A program made the position numbers and the translations under genes. Below, in pieces: positions 28,326-41,640 of a DNA stretch of 64,000 nucleotides. Positions within the stretch are counted from its first letter, which is position 1. The number at the start of each line of letters is the position of its first letter. The notes beneath the pieces were generated by a model that worked only from the letters and a program-made list of their open reading frames with translations, made no database searches and was not told the origin of the DNA. The DNA is from Dermatophagoides farinae (lineage: Eukaryota; Arthropoda; Arachnida; Sarcoptiformes; Pyroglyphidae), in NCBI RefSeq assembly GCF_024713945.1, contig NC_134681.1:2771001-2835000 (forward strand). The letters are read 5' to 3'.

Positions 28326-29550
28326 TTATTATTACAAATTACAAATTACAAAACAAAACAAAAACCACAGATACAAAATATACATACACACGCACACATA
28401 CACACACCAACTGAATAACTTTGTTACCACTGTCGACAACGATCACAATGACAGAAAAATCAAAATCTGACTCGATTCAATCACTTTGATGGCAAGAGAG
28501 ACGAAATTATATCAACAAGATAATGTTCATTGAATGGAGAAATATCTGCCAATTTGCCATATTTGTTCATGTATGATTTGCATGATGATAAAATTATCAT
28601 CGATAATGATAATGATGATGCATGATGGGATGATAGGTATGATTTGATTGATTTCATTATTTCCACTGTATGTTTATGCTATCACCATACATAGCATGCG
28701 GTGGTACTTGTTGTTGTTGTTGTTGTTGCTGCTGCTGCTGACTATGACAAGCATGATGCACTTTGAACTTTTTCTTTATTCATGATGATCAACAGTGGTT
28801 GCCATTTGTATAGAATTCAGGGCAAATGTTCAAAAAACCCAGCCATAGGTCTCGTGTCTGCATTCTATAGTCATGGTGGTGGAAAAACCGAAAAATTCAA
28901 ATAGAAATGCTCCAATGATTGAATGAAAGAAAAGCCAGGACAATTGGAAAAATGTTGTCCATTTCATTTCATGTCTGCCTATTTCGTTTCTCATAAGAAT
29001 GATGATGATGATGATGCATCATGCATGTGATGCAAATGTATTTTATAACACACGTACATTGATTGATTGAAATAGATTGATGAAAAACAAAATTTAAACG
29101 CCAAAAGTACCCAGTTATGAATTGCATCAATAAATGAAACACACTCTGGCACGGAGAAAGATATCAAGAGTAAGAAAGATGAATAGATAAATCCATGTGA
29201 TGTGATGATGATTTCAAACGAACAAACAAAACAAAACAAAACAACAAACAAGCTGATGGCTCCATCTGCCGTGGATTGAAATTCTTTTTCGGTTTCATGA
29301 TGATAACGGTTACTGGTGTATGATCGATCATTAATCCATGTGGCGATGGCAACATGTTGATGTTTGTTTGTTTGTACAAAAGTATACTATAATATTATTG
29401 AAATGATGATTGCAATCGGTAACATAAACATGGATAATCACCACGGTAATTTGTCGGTTTATCCAGTAATGACAATGATGACAATGACAACAATAACAAC
29501 ATATAACAAGCTAAGCACAATCAACAATTCGACCATTCACTAGCCTAATC
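28326..29550. other. Intergenic region between divergent genes
   Basis: About 1.2 kb separating the minus-strand GTPase and the plus-strand membrane protein, so it should contain both promoters. It contains CAA/CTG-type simple repeats, for example (GTT)n-(GCT)n near 28.71-28.74 kb. No coding feature is supported. Confidence 0.55.
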
Positions 29551-30295
29551 ATGATGCTGATGACTACAACATTTTCAATATTGATCATCACAGTTGGATC
29601 AAGTGTTTGCATAGAAAATGAATCCACGTTACGACCGTTGAATAAATCCGAATCTAATGCAACGACAAGAACGATGATTGATGATGGGTCAATGTTTAGT
29701 ACAAATATTCTTAATATTGGCAACGAAATAAATTATCTGCTGTCTAGTGTGTCGAATGAATGCCGTGAATCAATCATCACTTGTGAACGTCATTGTTATG
29801 CCAATTATGTGGATCGTTATGAAGAACTAAGTCACCAAGTGATAAACGAGGATATTTCATCTGAATTTGACCGAAAAGTAATGTAATGTTGACAATTTGT
29901 AAAAGTGAGAAATTCCAAGTTTGATTTACCAAATGATACAGGTATGCTGTTCAATGTGGGATTGGTTTGATTGCACGCGCTCACGGATTCAGCAGCGATG
30001 TATGAGTACGGATGTGGACTTGTTCGAACAATCCTTGCTCGATTCATACATACATTCATCCTACTGCAAAGGATATGAGTACGGTTCATATTATTGTTGG
30101 CCATTACCATTGTGGCTCTACATTCTCTTTACATCGATGGCATTTGCCATGTTGACATTGGGCACCGTAGCCATTGTATGGTATTGGCGTCATGGCTTCA
30201 GCTGCCATCACAGGGACCAACAGTTAAAACAGGTTCACCACGATTATCGACGACGACGACGACGACGACAATCTTCAATGGATTTCTACGATTGA
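29551..30295 (+). CDS. Unrecognised Cys-rich single-pass membrane protein
   Basis: A 226-residue protein from exons 29551-29877 and 29942-30295, joined across a 64-bp GT-AG intron in phase 0. The first about 20 residues (MMLMTTTFSILIITVGSSVC) look like a signal peptide. The ectodomain then contains three cysteines in exon 1 and six in exon 2, including a CC pair and a WDWFDC segment, a spacing that suggests disulfide bonds. A hydrophobic segment at about 165-191 (PLWLYILF...AIVWYW) is followed by a short tail with a run of Arg residues near the C-terminus, giving a type I topology by the positive-inside rule. The splice reading is supported because both exons are cysteine-rich and the junction keeps frame. 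I do not recognise the family. It converges on cnk, with only 187 bp between stop codons. Confidence 0.7.
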
Positions 30296-30482
30296 TTATC
30301 GATTATCGATTGATTGGGATTGATAAAATTAAATTTATTTGGAGTTTTGATTGATTGATTGATTGATTGAAAACAAAAATTTGTACAAAAAATGTGCAAA
30401 CAAATGATGAGAAATAATGAATAATGAATAAATATATGACATATATATAATATAATATATAGTCAAACGACGATGATTATTT

Positions 30483-33400
30483 CTATCCGGATGTGATTGA
30501 GGAATTCGATGGTCGACGATCAATTGGTGCAGTATTACAATTTGAGTGATGTAGATTGATTGCTTTTTCAATGGCCGAACTATCGGCGCTGACATTGGAA
30601 AGTCGTTTTTTGGCCAACATTGATAGGCCCATTGTCGGTAATGATCGACCGGGCGATATATCGAAACCGGATATACTCGTAGGCGTACTGGGTGTATCAC
30701 CGAACGATGCTACCGATCCGGTACGCTGAAATTGTAGTGTTTGATTATTGTTATAAATTGTTAAAAATAGGGCTGTTTCATCATCTTGATTGGATTCTAA
30801 TGAATGTCGAGATTTCAATGAGGGTCTATTGGATGTTGTCGAGCCATGGTTCGTTGATGATTGATATGCAGCATCGGAAAAACTTCGATTCAAAAATTTA
30901 GCACCAGATTTGGCCGCAGCTAAACACTTGATTAGGTCGGGCTTTGGACAAATTGGAGGCGGTATCTGTGCTGGTTGTTGATTGCTATTTGAACGTGATA
31001 ATTGTGGATGTGATGTCGTCGGCAAAGGTGGTGGTGCCTGACTTTGATTGATTGGCCGTCTCGGCAACAATGTTGGAGGTGCTTCTGATGAATCTTTTTC
31101 TAGTCAATGTTTTCAAATTAATGAATGAAATTTACAAAATTGTCATCAACAAACTTACTCGAATCATTTCGATTTGGTTTAGGCGGTACAACCGGTGCAA
31201 CTTGTGTTGCAGTGTTGTTGACCATTGTTTGTTGTTTGGCCGGACGTTTTGTCTGTACACGTGGTGAACCAACTGGAATAGGTGTGGATTGATTCGATGG
31301 TTGTTGTTCCAGATTATCAATGATCAACGATGGAAGTGATGCTGGTGGTGGTGGTGGTGGTGGATCAATCGATGGTGGTAATGATGATCGCGATTCATCC
31401 TGGTCCGATGATGATGTTGATGAATCGGATGATTGGGCCTGTTGCTGAAGATTCGTGGCCATCGGAACATGACAATATAATGGGTTACCTATGGTTTGCA
31501 TGGTTGTTGTTGTGTTCGGTTGTTTGGCTACAATCTGATCTTGTGTGGATAGTGGTTTCGGTCGGTTATTGATGATGTAGTCATAATCTGCATAATTGAG
31601 TTGTTGATTACTACTGGTGGCCATTTTTGTATTTTTTGTCGTCATCAAAGAATGCTGTTGCTGAGCAAAACTTGTTCGAAGATTATTCTGTCGCTGTAGA
31701 TTGGCGAAATGCTGTATTGTTTGACTGATATGTGTGGATTTTTCAGGCACTGAAATCGGTGCTAACCGTTGTGCAGCTAAATTTGTAGAGGATGATGCGT
31801 TGACTCGGCCATTCATGATGGCCATTTTCGATATTCGAGGTTTTGGTCTCGGCATTTGATCATTGATTATTGTTGTTGTTGTCGTCGTTGTCGTAGTAGT
31901 AGTAATAGTTGCCGTTGCAGGAGTAGTCGTTTTGATTGAAAAATTTGACAATCTTGGCGGTAGATTTGGTGCATCAATCGTTTTGACAGGTACGTCATTT
32001 GAATCCAGATTTTCGGCCAACGTCTTTTTCACGTCGATTGTCGAGTCAACGAAATCTAGATCCTGTCCAGAACGACGAACAGCAAAACGAATGGAGCCAC
32101 GTGGATGCGGTGATTTTATGAATCGATGATGGCCACCATTATTATCATCATTGTCGTTGGTTGATGCTGAATTCACATCATTCATACTCTGGAATTTGAC
32201 ATGATGCGAACCATCATTGGAATCGCTGGACTTGATGGTCAATAGATCATGATAGTCGTCGGATTCCAATTCGGATAATTGCAGCGGCGTCTCTTTACGA
32301 CTGTCGTCAGTGGAAGATTGATCTCTACTCATGGCCTGTGATCGAATAGATTCGAATTTTTGATTATGAAATGATGGCGGTAATGTTGACGGTGATTCGC
32401 CAATATGTGCTGGCGATAGATAATATGTGAAGCAAAGTTGAGGCTCGGTTGGATTACAGCAGAAACGATAACCGAACCGGACGATCCAGCGAACCAATTC
32501 GGCCAGTGAATCGACGGCAAACATGAACAAACGATGATATGTGACCAGTTTGAAGATGACCAATTGTTTCAATTGTGCACCATCTTGTTGCTGCCTCTGA
32601 TGATGATCGAGAAACATTTGTTTATCCACCAGTATATAGTAACCGGGTAGATGAATCGGAATTTCGAAACAAGCGACAGCCGAATCTTTGAGATATGAAT
32701 AAAGACAATTATCTCGCAGCACGGAACGAATTTTGGTCCATTTCTGCAATTGTTTTGGATCGACAATCATTCCTAATGATGGAATATCGGCACTATTGCC
32801 CCCGATTCGTTCGGATCCTTTATAAGTGTAGAGATGACCTTGATAGTTTCCCATGACTAGATCACCACCACTTAGTCTGTGAATTGTCTGTTCAATTTTT
32901 TGCGCTACAACAATAATAACAAAGTTGGATAGTTGGATTCAATCAATTTGATGGTGATAATAATAATAAATATAAATATAAAAAATACATACCTAGAATT
33001 GGGTCGAACTTTGATTTCGAATGCGTATTTGCCGATGATATCGATGATGACGATGACAATGATGGTTGTTGCACGTTGTTTTGTACCTGTGTCATATTGG
33101 CGAATCGAATATTTTTGGCCAAACTGGTCAGATGTGTTATGGTTGACAGCTGTACCGACGTCATTTGTGTGGCATTCATGAGTTTTCCGAAATTGAATGC
33201 AGTTTTGTTCATTGCTGGTGCTATTGCCGTTGCGTTGTTGTTGTTGTTGTTGTTGTTGTTGTTGCCATTCTTTTGCATGAGATATAATTCTTCAAATTCT
33301 GCACTTGTACGAGGTTTCATCATCACCATGTTTTCATCGATATCGTTATCATCACGTTCGCGAATGCCGGAATCGGCCGAATCATTACCGCCCATGCTTT

Positions 33401-36383
33401 CATTCTCCTTGGATGAAAATGATGATGATTTTTGTTTCGAAATTCGTATCTTGACAAATGAATTGGCCAAATTTTTCGTGTTTTGACTCGTCGTGGATGA
33501 GCAAGATGAACATGATAATGATGTTGTCGTCATTGTAGTCGTTGACATTGTTGCTGGACAATTGTTCACGTGATTATTGGATTTGTTGGAATCCTCATTT
33601 TTGGAACTTGTTGTCGATGTCGATGTCGATGTTGTCGTACGTCGTCCAGAATAGAAAGCCGAATCATTGTCGTTATATTCTTCCATGTCTTCAATTTCAC
33701 ATTCACTGGCACCAATAAATTCATGGTCCGATGAACAACAACAGTCATGACGATTGATGGTTGCTTTTTTCGAATGTTTAGTTCGACAGCTGATTGTCTT
33801 TTGGCCATTGCTATCGTTGATTGCAATTTCCGTAGATGGCGTTGTGGTTGTTGTTTTCGTTGTAGTGGTGGTGGTGGCGGTGGTGGTGGTCGTCATTTGA
33901 TCAGTACGATCAATTTTGGTTGTTGATTTCATTTTCTGTTTTTTGCCATTATTATGGTTTGAGGATTCGATTTTGATGTGATTGTTGTTGTTGTTGTCAT
34001 TATGCGAGATTCTATGATTTGATCGGCTACGATGTGAATGTCGATGGCCGTGATGATGATGGCGATTGATGGAACAATCGGTGTCTGTGTCCGAATCGGT
34101 TGAAAACATTGTGGATGAATCGTCGTCATCATCGTCGGATAGATCAGATAATGGTGAGGAATCATCTGATAAAGTGCATGTTGTACGTTGTATGATGTTT
34201 GTCGATTCTTTGTGAGGTTGTTCTTTATGATGATTGAAATGATGATTTGCAAAGTCATCAAGATTATCTAGATTATGTTTGTTTGTATCATTGTACAGCA
34301 TTGATGACATCATCATCATCATAGTCAATGGTTTACGATTCTGTGGTTTATTATTATTGTTCTTGTCACCATTGTTATCATGATTGTTGTGAGCACTACT
34401 ATTTTGGATCATAAAATTTTCCGTTGTACTCGATTTGTCGCTGTTGAATGTCAATGTGTGATTGTTGTTGTTGTTGTTGTTGAACTGTGTTTGTTCTGTT
34501 ATGGTTGGATCTTGTTGTTTGAGACTACTATTATTATCCTGAATGGCTGCTGTAGTCGTCTGTTGTTGATTGATTGAATAAGCATTAAGTGGATATCCAG
34601 TGGAGAGGATTGTGTTGTAGATGGTGCAATTGTCATTACTCATGGGTAATGTTCCGAGTGGCAGACTGGAATTACCGATGATAGACATTTCGGGTAATGG
34701 TAATGCAAATTGTGGTACCACCGTAAACGAACCGCTTGAATGATGACGTGGCCGTTTCTTGACGGTCAAAATTAATTTGGTGGGAAAACGGCGCATTGAT
34801 GCGACCAACTTTTTCAATTGCCAGCCGACGACAGTCTGATAGTTGACTTGGATGATTTCATCGCCTTCTTCAATGTTACCATTAAGATGTGCGGGCGAAT
34901 GATATTTGAGGCCACCGACGACATGAATGCCGGAATAGGAAGAGTGAATGTGCATACCAAGATCCTCATCCATATTCTTGGTCACAGTGACCACTTCTAA
35001 TGATGATGCTTGCATTGCTAGTGAATCGTTCAATTCCTGTACAAGACGATCACAGAGATCGGCCAATTTTTTACAACTTTGCCGTATCACTTCGTTGGGT
35101 CCCTGAACAAATTGTTGATCACGTTGAGCGGTAGATGTCAGTTCTATAGACAGCTGTAATATAGCTTTACGAGCTTGCACATATTTATCCTGTCCATCGA
35201 ACGGATAACGATCGATCCATGATATGAAATCTTTGACAGCGGATAATATGTCCGATACGGATGCCAGTGTCGCTGTCGATACAGGCGATAAATCGATAGT
35301 TGTTGTTGTTGATTGATTTGTGTTAGATTGGTGATGGTGGTCTTTATCCTTGTCTTTGTTTTTATCCTTTTTACTGCCACTGTGGGAATGGTTATTGTTT
35401 TCCACATCGGTTGTATGGTGATTGGATGCTTGGACAGCTGCGGCTGCGACTGCTGCAGCTTTTTCCGCTGATTTTTTCAGCTGATTGAACAATGCCCGTG
35501 ATTTGCATGCTAAACGTAAGGCAATCGTTTGCAATGTTTCCGATGTAATGTTGTAGTGGAGATTACGCAATAGCTCTACCGCTTCCAATATGATTTCTTG
35601 GTGGCCAATTTTGTGAATGTTGAGATTGACCAAGTCCTGTGCGGTCAGCAATAGCAAACGACATCCATTGATTTGATTGTTGACAAAGAATTGTACATAG
35701 GGCAATATCGAATCATCCAGACCTAGTGGCGGTGAATGGAGAACAAGAAAGAAATGTGATTAGAAACCTGGAGGCTAATTCACATGTACAGGCATGTCAC
35801 GTTTTCACGCAAAAATCGAGTCAATTTGATCATTGTCTGCAATTTAATCACAAAATTGAATGATGCCTGGTCCAAGTTATTCAAAGATCAAGACAAAGTG
35901 ATTAACAATCTATCAGGTTGAAATTTTCTTTTTTTTCGCTCGAGATCATCATAGAAACAGGTTCATCATATAGCCAAAAGTTGGCCATGTTTCACTTTTT
36001 CTTTCATTCTCGTTGCTTTGTTCAATTTTGCCAAAGCAAATAATAATGGATGAATGAAAAGAGTGAAGAAAAACTTGGTTATGACGATGTTGAAGAAATT
36101 GTCCTGAGGTCAGTTATGTAGTTTACCCACCTGCTGTCCTTGATGCCTTTCAATTTATCTAATAGAATATGCTCTAATAATAGAACATGGCAGTAGTAGT
36201 AGTGGCAAATTCAGGTGTTCATGTTCTAGTCTTGGATTTTCTTTTTGATTTGTGATCGGGTCTTATGGTTTGAATGGGATCCTATTTGGCAAATATGGTC
36301 AAATTGGTTTTTTTTGTAGTATCACTTGATCATCACATGATGACAACATCTGGTTGGCCCTCACATTCATTGATCGATTGTTA

Positions 36384-36423
<40 letters not shown>

Positions 36424-38699
36424 TTGCTTTATTGTATTGAAGCCAATGACTTTTGGTGGTGTCGTCGTCGTACGAAAACCCTGACTATGAGAGTTGCTAA
36501 CGTATGAATGACGTTCATATTGGTTCCCACGATTGTTGCATGCATTGTTGAACGACGTCTTGTTTTGTTTGCAGTTGTTTTTAGCATGGACTGGACATCC
36601 TGCCATCAACTCATTTGAACCGTTCTGGGTAACATGACCCAGAACTAGCCGAAGAACATTTCTGAACCTAATGCAGTATGGATAAACAAGTAAGAAGAAG
36701 GAGAAAGGTCACTAGGCTTGTTTATCAGATGGTAGCACATCTGGTTGAAATTGTTTGGAATAGAGCGAACAGCAACAGCAGGTTGTGATTGTTGCTGCTG
36801 CTGGCTCGCATGGTTTCTGTCAAGAATTTCAAGTCGAACATGTGATGATAATCATCATCCGATAATCGATGTACCAATGAAAACAGTTCCGGCCGCCATT
36901 TGCAACATGTGTGTGTGTGTTTGATCTTGATTCACAAGTTTGAAAAGTCATCAGAATCTATTTGATTTCATTCACTTTCTCTCTCTGTGTGTGTGTGTGT
37001 GTTTATTGGCAGTAAAAAGTGGAAAAATTACTTTTTCAAAAAGTCAACAAAAAAAAAGAAGAAAAGCATTGCATGTGGAGGAGAATGGTCAAGAAAATAA
37101 TGATGATGCTTGTGAATTTGCCCTTAAGCTAGAAAGCACATCGAGCATCCATAAAACAATCAACATGAGCGACATTTCTCATTCACGACGGGTCAAGGGT
37201 CTATGTATATATATTCTCTTCATTCTAAAAGGTCAACTCACGCAAACACAACACACACACACACACCATGAGCCTATGGCCTTGGATTATTTGAAAAAAA
37301 TTGGAGCTGCTACTGCATTCTGATGCAGACACAGACTCGATTCTATTGAATGAGAAATGGGTTCCACCCATATTGCAGACTATTATCATCATTGTTTTGG
37401 GCCAGCAATTTATTCTTCATTTTCTGATGATCAATTCACTTGTGTGGTGAAAAAATGTCGATTTATTCGTCAAATGGCTTGAGGGTAAATTTTTTTTCTG
37501 GCCATTGATTATGATGATTATGGTGGTGGTGTTGTGGTGGTCTGAAAAAAACTAGCATGGCAGGTAGCAAACATTGGTGAAGCGAGAAAAAATTCCAGCT
37601 CAAAGACACCTGACAAACACCATCCATCCATCCATCCATCGAATGAATCGACTATCGACCGACAAACCGAATTGAATCAAGTTTGAATTGATGCCAACGA
37701 TGACGGTGGAAAAGTGTAAAGCGCAATTTCAGTGACATGCTGTTGGCAACGAAATTCGTTGGTTTCACTTGGTTTGAGGCTGTGTCCAATGACATGAATG
37801 ATCAAAGCCTACTGTCATATTCATCTGAAATGGTGAATTGAGTCAGTGTTAAGTTATATATCATCATCAGCTATATATAACATGATAACATGATGATTGA
37901 TTTTCAATTTCGGTTTGAATAAACACGAGCCATGTTGATTCATTGGAAGAAATGAAAGAATTTGTTTACAATCTGGTTGATCACGAGCACCTGATGTAAT
38001 TGAATTGAATTGAATTTGTTACTGCAATGGTAATGTGTGTGTGTGCATTAGTAACATTATAACTAGTTGTGCATGAGTGAGTGTGATTGACACAAGTTTA
38101 TCATGTTAATGAATTTGTTGTTTGCATGAGTATTTGGATTTGGATGATCAAGATGGAATTCACGACGACCACTCTCGAATCACATACTTGGTATGTGACT
38201 ATATAATTAGCAAATGTAGGCCAAGTGTGTTCACAATGGCCAAACCTAAGTTTATTGTACTTGACGCGATGGTAATGAAAAGTTTTCATTGAAATGCACA
38301 AATTGTATTTGAATGAGATTGTGTGGATTAATAATCACTTGATCATTTGACTTGATTGGCTGCAATCGATTCATTCATTCGATATATTCATGGATATGGC
38401 ACGATTATGATGAATAAAAGTCATTACTATGATAATGATGATTGGTTCAAGTTTGTTGGCCAGATAATTCTTGTTTAGGAACCAGCTCCAAATCAGCACC
38501 AAATACATGGTTGATTAGTGATTTAGATGATTGATTCATTAATAATTTATCCTCATTTTGTGCGCGCAAGTAAAACACTTTTTGTTTTTGTGTTTCAAGA
38601 GCAAAAGGTTTCAATGAATAATGAATACTGAATACACATTAACATTAACATATATATTGATAATGCATACACTAGCAACACAGAAACAAAGAAACAAAG

Positions 38700-38735
<36 letters not shown>

Positions 38736-39940
38736 TTCTCCATTACTCAAGAATTGAAGCATCAGCCTATGGCAGAAAAATTTGCTCATGAAAACGTGAA
38801 AAACAAACGGTTAGGTCTCAGGATCTTTTGTGTCTTGTGGTTGGATGTTCAAAAACATTTCAAAAATAGCCACAGTATGACGGAAATGAATGAATAGAAA
38901 ATGTTTTTCTGCCTTTCATTCACTTGCACTTGATTCATTCAACTTTTTTGTTTATAGCCCAGCAGAAAATTGAATTTGCCATTTCTGTCCAGAGCTTGGC
39001 AATTTGAAATTTCATATAGCCATATGCAACCCGAGGATGATGAGAGATTAAGAGTAAATAGAGATTTTTCTAATTTTCTCATTCAAAATGAAATTCAATT
39101 CAATTGAAAAGGATTAGGAATTCCATTCACTATGTTCATTCACTTGGTTTGTTTGTTTGTCACGGTAATCATCTAATTGAGTGAATGCCTGGAAATGAAA
39201 AGGTTGGGTTTTTCATTTCGAAAAACATGGCGCAAGAATTGTTCATTGTTTATTTGTGGCTAATATGAAACCGTTTCGGTTATGTGTTTGTGCGTTTGAA
39301 TAATAATTCATTTGCTTTGGAAAAGAATCCTGATTAGCAATCAATGTGCGATGGTGTGCCTAACATCATCTTAATAAAAATGAAACAAACTCAAGTGACA
39401 ATCAAAATAACCTTGAACGATTAAACGGAAAAAACACTGCTAAACATCGATGATGAATCTGGTTTCTCTCTCTCTATGGGTGTATTGTTTGTGTATTTGT
39501 CCTTTCTGTTTGACTTGACGGATTCGTGATTGAATTAAACGCAGTAATAATAAATGAGAAAATGCAAATTAAAATAAAAAAGCCAAGTCTTTGCATCACC
39601 AATTTGTTTTCTACAACGATCGATTGTGGATATATCGAATGAATGGACATAATAAATGGATCGATTAGCTATTTTTAGATTCCAACACTCATCATTCATT
39701 GTTATTTGTGCAGCAGAATTGGCACAAACAAAAATCAATGACACTGTTTCTGTTTCTGTTTTGGCTTCTGTGTAAGGTTAGTATATTGAATACATGAATC
39801 GATCATTGATCGATTGATGATGATAGCAATTAATGAGGCTAACTGAGGAGACAAAAAAAACTGTCGATTCATCGTTTCTTACCATAAAGCCAGTCGCCTA
39901 CATGTTGGGCAGTCCACTCGGCTACATTTACATAGGCCAT
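30483..39940 (-). CDS. cnk: Connector enhancer of kinase suppressor of Ras (CNK scaffold), four exons
   Basis: A scaffold protein linking Ras, Raf and Rho-type signalling at the membrane. Exons in transcript order: 39940-39883, 35722-32993, 32904-31159 and 31099-30483; introns 4160, 88 and 59 bp; predicted 1716 residues. The remote first exon supplies the start and the first helix of the SAM domain (MAYVNVAEWTAQHVGDWLYG), whose last Gly codon is completed by exon 2. Then follow the rest of SAM (to about 75), the CRIC domain (about 80-250), PDZ (about 258-345, with LGMHIHSSYSGIHVVG), a very long Asn/Thr/Ser/His-rich region, a PH domain (about 950-1075) and a Pro-rich tail with PPPP-type motifs. 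The SAM-CRIC-PDZ-PH order is specific to CNK. The homopolymer expansions (Asn, Thr, Pro) are much larger than in vertebrate CNKs. All junctions keep frame. Confidence 0.93.
36386..36420. repeat. (GT)n microsatellite
   Basis: A perfect 35-bp GT dinucleotide run within cnk intron 1. Confidence 0.95.
38704..38731. repeat. (AG)n microsatellite
   Basis: A 28-bp AG dinucleotide run in cnk intron 1. Confidence 0.9.
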
Positions 39941-40122
39941 TCTGATGATGAAGATTCAGGATTCGATTGACATGCATACGTTGCTGAGTGATGATGATCA
40001 CCAACAAAATTAAACGACGAATGAATGGTTCATGGTTCCGATATGTTCAACTTTTGGTTGAAAAAATGCAATCCCAGAAAGAAAGAAATTCAATACAACT
40101 ATTAATATATTCTTTTGCTGCT

Positions 40123-41340
40123 TTATGTGGGTGTTTTGCTGATTTTCGGTCGATTGTCTTGAGTAGCCGGTCGATTCACTGCTGACACAATTGAAGGGAT
40201 CGATTCTGTGTGATATACCACCGAACCAATTAAGGACAAGGATGGTGGCGGTGGTGGTTGATTGTATGGTTGTGAAGGCGTATTTGAGTTCACTATGAGC
40301 ATGGAAAGAAAAATTGGAGAATCAGATTGATTAGAGTGCAACTTTTGTAATAACAATCATTAAAAGTGACTAGAATGATTCGCGTGTGCAATGAATTAAA
40401 TTTCAAAGTTTTTGTTGTATTTGTACTTTGAATGGACTTTAATTGCAAGATTTAAATGAATTGATTGATTGATTTTGGTAATCAGTTTGGACATGATTAG
40501 CTTGTGATGATCAACAGGTTGTTGGCTTTTCGCTTGAACATGACTGACTGAATGACTGACTGAATGATTGGATTTCCCCCCCCCCTCTTTCTCTCTAATA
40601 TGAATGATAATGTCATGACAGATATCAAAGTTCATAGATCATCATTTGTCTGTTTGTGTTTGCGTGTGCATTGAAAATAAATAAATAAACAAACAAATAA
40701 AACACTGTGATCACTGTGTTGGCCCAAAGATTTGCATTTTTCAATTTATCATTTTTTATCATTTTCGACCAAAATAATGGTTACCGGTCTTGAAAGGGTT
40801 GACCGAAATCAACATGTTTCTCGGAAACAACAACAACAACAACACCACAGAAAGAATGGTTACATGAGAGACATGATCACCATTGACAACCAGAGAAAAT
40901 TTTATGACACACACGCCCAAAGTAATTTGAGAGATACATACCCGTTGAGAAATGTGCTGCATTCTCAATATTCTCTTTGTCGATTATGATGGATAATGAT
41001 GACTGATGATGAATGCAAAAATGCAAACAAACACAATATAAATCATTAATGATGAATGCGAACCAATGCTAAATATGGCAAGTCGAGTTACGAACCAAGA
41101 ATATGAGGTGGTCCGTGTTGGTATCTGTGCTGCCTGTGTGTATTGATGGTACGAATGCCAAACCAAGACTGTGTTGCCGAAATCATAGTGGCAAACAAAA
41201 TCATACCAGACCCTGGAAAGAAAACAACAGAAAATCCAAGTGAATTCATGCATGCGCTTTGCCAACAAAGTGCAAATGTGATGGTCGAAGCTCGGGAGAT
41301 AAACTCGAAACTTGAAAACCAAGCAGTAGCAGAAGCATAG
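40123..41340 (-). CDS. Candidate exons of an unidentified membrane-protein gene (5' end not found)
   Basis: Three segments on the minus strand look exonic. Segment 41340-41096 is open, follows a TTAG acceptor, and encodes aromatic and hydrophobic stretches including MNSLGFSVVFFPGSGMILFA, then a hydrophilic His/Arg/Gln-rich piece ending at a GTTCGT donor. A middle segment ends at 40942 before GTATGT; its start (about 40978-41002) is uncertain. Segment 40292-40123 follows a CATAG acceptor and encodes a Pro-rich tail (NQPPPPPSLSLIG) up to a TAA stop. The junction of the last two keeps frame. One or two membrane helices are likely. I could not find a convincing first exon: TMEM177 lies 0.3 kb upstream on the same strand, so the start may be internal (Met of MNSLGFS). 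Family unknown; the model is tentative. Confidence 0.35.
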
Positions 41341-41359
41341 CTAATTTTCAAACACCAGT

Positions 41360-41385
41360 CTTTCTTTCTTTCTTTCTTTCTTTCT
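41360..41385. repeat. (CTTT)n microsatellite
   Basis: Six or more tandem CTTT units just upstream (minus strand) of the candidate exon at 41340. Confidence 0.9.
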
Positions 41386-41640
41386 CAGTGTGCATGTGTG
41401 ATAAGGATAAAGAGAAATGTCAATTCACAACATTCTACTATTCCCAACTAAACAACTTTTTTGTTGTACACTGCGAGAGAAAGAGATAGCTAGATGATGA
41501 GTGAGTGAGGATTATTTATTATTATTATTTATTTATTTATCATTTATTATTAAATTAAATTAAATTTTACTGATGATGATGATAATTAAAGAAACAGGAA
41601 AAAGACAAGACAAAATTTACATTCATTACTACATTTGACG

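Larger units (their letters stand above)
35723..39882 (-). other. cnk intron 1
   Basis: A 4.16-kb intron bounded by GTAAGA (donor, minus strand at 39882) and a TAG acceptor at 35724-35723; its phase fits the split SAM glycine. Inside are a 35-bp (GT)n at 36386-36420, an (AG)n at 38704-38731 and several short low-complexity frames. No nested gene is visible. At 4.2 kb it is far longer than the 55-127 bp introns elsewhere in the window, so it may carry regulatory elements. Confidence 0.8.

Noticed and set aside
41143-41340. Plus-strand 65-codon frame antisense to the candidate exon
   Set aside because: The minus strand has splice sites and a hydrophobic segment; the plus frame is probably its shadow, though the choice is not certain.
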